Positions 31,435 to 33,633 of a DNA stretch of 33,633 bases are shown here, piece after piece. Location: the NCBI GenBank assembly GCA_012511955.1, contig JAAZFC010000112.1, forward strand, positions 1 through 33,633, in the 5' to 3' direction. The notes beneath the pieces are model-generated. The model did not search any database. It was not told the origin of the DNA and worked only from the letters and a program-made list of their open reading frames with translations. The translations under genes were made by a program, and so were the position numbers. The DNA is from Fibrobacter sp. GTDB lineage: Bacteria; Fibrobacterota; Fibrobacteria; Fibrobacterales; Fibrobacteraceae. The first letter of the stretch is position 1. Every line of letters begins with the position of its first letter.

Positions 31435-32580
31435 ATGAAAAAAGTTGCTTATACCGAAACCCAAATGCGCTTGGCGCAAGTGCTAAAAGCCCTGGGACAC
31501 CCTGCCCGGGTAGCTATTATGGATCATTTGCTCAAAGTCAACGCTTGTATTTGCGGAGATATTGTCAATGAGTTGCCCTTGGCGCAGCCCACCGTTTCCC
31601 AGCATTTAAAAGAACTCAAAAATGCGGGCCTAATTCAGGGGAGCATCGAGGGAAACACCATCTGCTATTGCATAGATCCCCAAGACGTGGCGGAGTTACG
31701 CGATTATTTGCAAAACATGGTGGAAACTTTGAACCCAGAGCCAGAAAAAAGCTGTGGAAATAAGGGAAATATAGCTGCCAATTTTGCCATTAAAGAAATG
31801 GTCAAGGCTAAATACAGCTTAATCGCCGCCCAGAGCCCAGCCTCGCAAAATAGTTGCTGTGCTCAGGATAGCTCTCCGCAAAAAATCTATCATATTATGA
31901 CCGATGAATACAATAATTTGGCCGGTTATAACCCTGCGGCAGATTTGCAATTAGGTTGCGGGTTGCCCACTAAGTTTGCGCGCATCAACCCAGGCGATGT
32001 GGTGGTGGATCTGGGTAGCGGCGCGGGCAATGATTGCTTTGTGGCCCGCCATGAAACCGGGGTCAAGGGCAAGGTTATTGGCATAGATTTCAGCGCGGCC
32101 ATGGTGCAAAAAGCTCGACAAAATGCGCAGCAAAAGAATTTTGACAATGTGGAGTTTATCGTGGGCGATATAGAAGACATTCCTTTGCCCAAGGCCACCG
32201 CCCAAGTGGTGGTTAGTAATTGTGTGATGAACTTGGTGCCAGACAAAGTCCAAGCTTTTCGCGAAGTGTTTCGCATTTTAAAACCCGGAGGGCATTTTAG
32301 CATTTCGGACATTGTGCTCACGGGGGATTTGCCTGCCAAAATCAAAAATGCTGCGGAAATGTACGCCGGTTGCGTGGCCAGCGCCATTTTGCAAAGCGAC
32401 TACTTAGAAATAATTAAGCAAGCGGGATTCAGCAACTTAACCATTCAAAAAAACAAACCGATTATTGTCCCCGAACATATTTTAAAAGATTACTTGAACC
32501 CTGATGAAATTGCTGCGTATAGCTCCCGGGAAACGGTAATTCGCAGTTTGAGCATCTATGCGGAAAAACCGCGGGATTGA
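31435..32580 (+). CDS. ArsR repressor fused to ArsM arsenite S-adenosylmethionine methyltransferase
   Basis: This 381-residue fusion has residues 1-95 as an ArsR/SmtB winged helix: ACICGDIVNELPLAQPTVSQ contains a CxC pair (Cys38, Cys40) on the recognition-adjacent helix, like the CVC of classical ArsR, though the third Cys is not conserved. Residues about 120-381 are an ArsM-type methyltransferase: MVKAKYSLIA with Cys141-Cys142, GYNPAADLQLGCGLPT (Cys175), SAM motif I VVDLGSGAGND, SNCVMNLVPDK (Cys263) and MYAGCVAS (Cys313). The family converts As(III) to methylated, often volatile, forms. One protein would thus sense arsenite and detoxify it. It is probably autoregulated through the overlapping operator. 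An arsC gene follows 49 nt downstream. Confidence 0.92.
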   Translation: MKKVAYTETQMRLAQVLKALGHPARVAIMDHLLKVNACICGDIVNELPLAQPTVSQHLKELKNAGLIQGSIEGNTICYCIDPQDVAELRDYLQNMVETLNPEPEKSCGNKGNIAANFAIKEMVKAKYSLIAAQSPASQNSCCAQDSSPQKIYHIMTDEYNNLAGYNPAADLQLGCGLPTKFARINPGDVVVDLGSGAGNDCFVARHETGVKGKVIGIDFSAAMVQKARQNAQQKNFDNVEFIVGDIEDIPLPKATAQVVVSNCVMNLVPDKVQAFREVFRILKPGGHFSISDIVLTGDLPAKIKNAAEMYAGCVASAILQSDYLEIIKQAGFSNLTIQKNKPIIVPEHILKDYLNPDEIAAYSSRETVIRSLSIYAEKPRD

Positions 32581-32629
32581 TATTGTTAGTGCGTGTCAGT
32601 TTGTTTCTTAAATCGAGGTTATACGCTCC

Positions 32630-33037
32630 ATGAAAAGTAAAATTTTAGTCTTATGTACTGGTAACTCTTGCCGCAGTCAAATCGCTGAAGCTTATTTACG
32701 CCATTTTGCCGGCACGCACGCCGATGTTTATAGTGCTGGGGTGGAAACTCATGGTTTAAACCCCAACGCGGTGGCCACCATGGCGGCTGATGGCATCGAT
32801 ATTTCCCATCACACCTCTAATCACATTGATGAATATGACCATATCAAATTTGATTTAGTGCTCACCGTTTGCGATCACGCCTAGGAGCGCTGCCCGGTGT
32901 TTAGCAATGCCACCCGCAAATTGCATCACAATTTCCCCGACCCGGCCAAAGCCCAGGGTAGTCCCGCACAAATTGCCCAAGAATTTGCCCAAGTGCGCGA
33001 GCAAATCAAAGACTATTGTCGCAACTTGGTGGTTTAG
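32630..33037 (+). pseudogene. arsC: Arsenate reductase (thioredoxin-coupled ArsC) interrupted by in-frame TAG
   Basis: ArsC reduces arsenate to arsenite, using three cysteines. The N-terminal phosphatase-like loop CTGNSCRS (Cys9) is intact, as is SAGVETHGLNPNAV. The second redox Cys is at 81 (TVCDHA). Codon 85 is TAG (32882-32884). The frame then continues unbroken with ERCPVFSNATRK, bringing the third Cys at 88, and FPDPAKAQGSPAQ, ending at TAG 33035-33037 for a normal length of about 135 codons. The truncated product lacks the third catalytic Cys and the C-terminal helix, so it should be inactive. One base change from CAG, AAG or GAG explains the stop. Sequencing error is the alternative. 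Confidence 0.9.
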
Positions 33038-33306
33038 AATTCCTATTGTTTTGGGTTCCAAGCGCTAATTCCTTTAAAAGTCATCAGAATTTTATAAAAA
33101 TTCAATGGATTTGTAATTCACTAGCGACTCAAACAGCATAACCTGCAGGTTTGCACTTGCCCACTGTAGAAGAACTGGAAGCTTTAGAAGGTTGAATACA
33201 AAATTTAGATGAAAATTAAATACCCTTACGAAAAACCTTACTTAATAGTATATTATATATAATAAGAGATTAAACTTGGGGAAGTTTTAAGGAAGAGGAG
33301 AAAAAA
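33038..33306. other. Intergenic stretch with a possible coding remnant
   Basis: A short plus-strand frame near 33153-33220 reads LPTVEELEALEG, then TGA, then IQNLDEN and TAA. It looks like the tail of a decayed gene but is too short to name. An A+T-rich palindrome TATTATATATAATA lies at 33251-33264, probably in the promoter region of the last gene. Confidence 0.3.
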
Positions 33307-33633
33307 ATGCTAAGAAAAATTATTTGTTTCAGTCTTATAGCTGTTTTTGGGGTGTTTGCTAAGCCCTCAGTTTGGTTGGGAGAAGATGGTTCTTCTCAAA
33401 TAGCTTATGGTACATCAGGGGGCTATTGGTATAGCTTTGCCGATGAAGGTGCTGAAGTTAGCCCTTCACCTGCTATGATGAATACCACAATTAAAACCAA
33501 TGGATATTTACCTGTATCGTATATTGTTGGTGAAAAAGTGAATATTTCAGCCACTGTAGGTTTTGATTGGTATGACAATGGAGAGGCTGAAGAAAAAACT
33601 CCAGTGGATATAAGCTCATATACAGGTTTATGC
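33307..33633 (+). CDS. Secreted carbohydrate-associated protein, N-terminal part (3' truncated by window)
   Basis: The first 109 residues are visible. The ATG is preceded by GGAAGAGGAG. A signal peptide of 18 residues (LRKIICFSLIAVFGVFA) precedes a domain with GGYWYSFADEGAE and later PVDISSYTGLC. This pairing, a YWxxFxDE start and a DISxxxGLC strand about 80 residues later, recalls a beta-sandwich domain of secreted Fibrobacter proteins near carbohydrate-active enzymes; I rely on memory for this. It may be a binding module at the head of a longer enzyme or adhesin. The catalytic part, if any, lies outside the window. Confidence 0.55.
   Translation, partial: MLRKIICFSLIAVFGVFAKPSVWLGEDGSSQIAYGTSGGYWYSFADEGAEVSPSPAMMNTTIKTNGYLPVSYIVGEKVNISATVGFDWYDNGEAEEKTPVDISSYTGLC

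Noticed and set aside
7394-32884. Stop-codon reassignment (TAA or TAG read as an amino acid) to explain the breaks in clpC and arsC
   Set aside because: TAA ends most genes in this window and TAG ends the lipoprotein gene at 23616-23618 and the arsC frame at 33035-33037. The two affected codons are also different stops.

Overview
The window is 33.6 kb of bacterial chromosome from a Gram-negative (two-membrane) organism of the FCB group, most likely Fibrobacterota or a close relative. Support comes from the Lol/BamA envelope genes, PorV/PorQ-like barrels, a mannanase lipoprotein, a secreted protein at the right edge resembling Fibrobacter carbohydrate-associated proteins, and promoters with Bacteroidetes-like grammar (TTG, 19-20 nt, TAnnTTT). 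The phylum assignment is inference; no rRNA gene is present to confirm it.

Positions 1-11310 are a dense forward block of housekeeping genes: the end of a lipid-kinase-like gene, a SurA/PpiC chaperone, prfB with its programmed +1 frameshift, lysS, lolC/E, lolD, clpC and bamA. clpC carries an in-frame TAA between its two AAA+ modules. BamA has an insertion of about 130 residues within its third POTRA domain. Positions 11311-11700 are a cluster of nested palindromic repeats. On the reverse strand follow an MNT-HEPN toxin-antitoxin pair (11769-12492) and an outer-membrane barrel.

Positions 13766-17981 hold an envelope operon: a LolA-like chaperone, a large secreted protein with Asp-box and FlgD-like motifs, and two PorV/PorQ-like barrels. 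An intergenic stretch then carries the first 51 codons of a truncated gene. On the reverse strand come a GH26 mannanase lipoprotein, a sigma-54 activator lacking a sensor domain, and an AlbA_2/Schlafen-type protein whose coding sequence contains three perfect 11-bp tandem repeats.

Positions 22843-29221 are a visibly G+C-richer copper/silver resistance operon: HYC_CC small protein, YHS-like lipoprotein, CusC, CusB, CusA. The last 16 codons of cusA lie inside a second palindromic repeat cluster (29172-29694). Next is a decayed helicase-methylase restriction gene, then an arsenic operon: an ArsR-ArsM fusion and an arsC interrupted by TAG. The window ends in a truncated secreted-protein gene.

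The most unusual points are: the modular palindromic repeats with a base-paired covariation and a conserved 67-nt module, which overlap or abut stop codons and border defence-type genes; a promoter geometry implying leaderless mRNAs for accessory genes; the ArsR-ArsM fusion; the split-POTRA BamA; and two in-frame nonsense codons in otherwise conserved genes.
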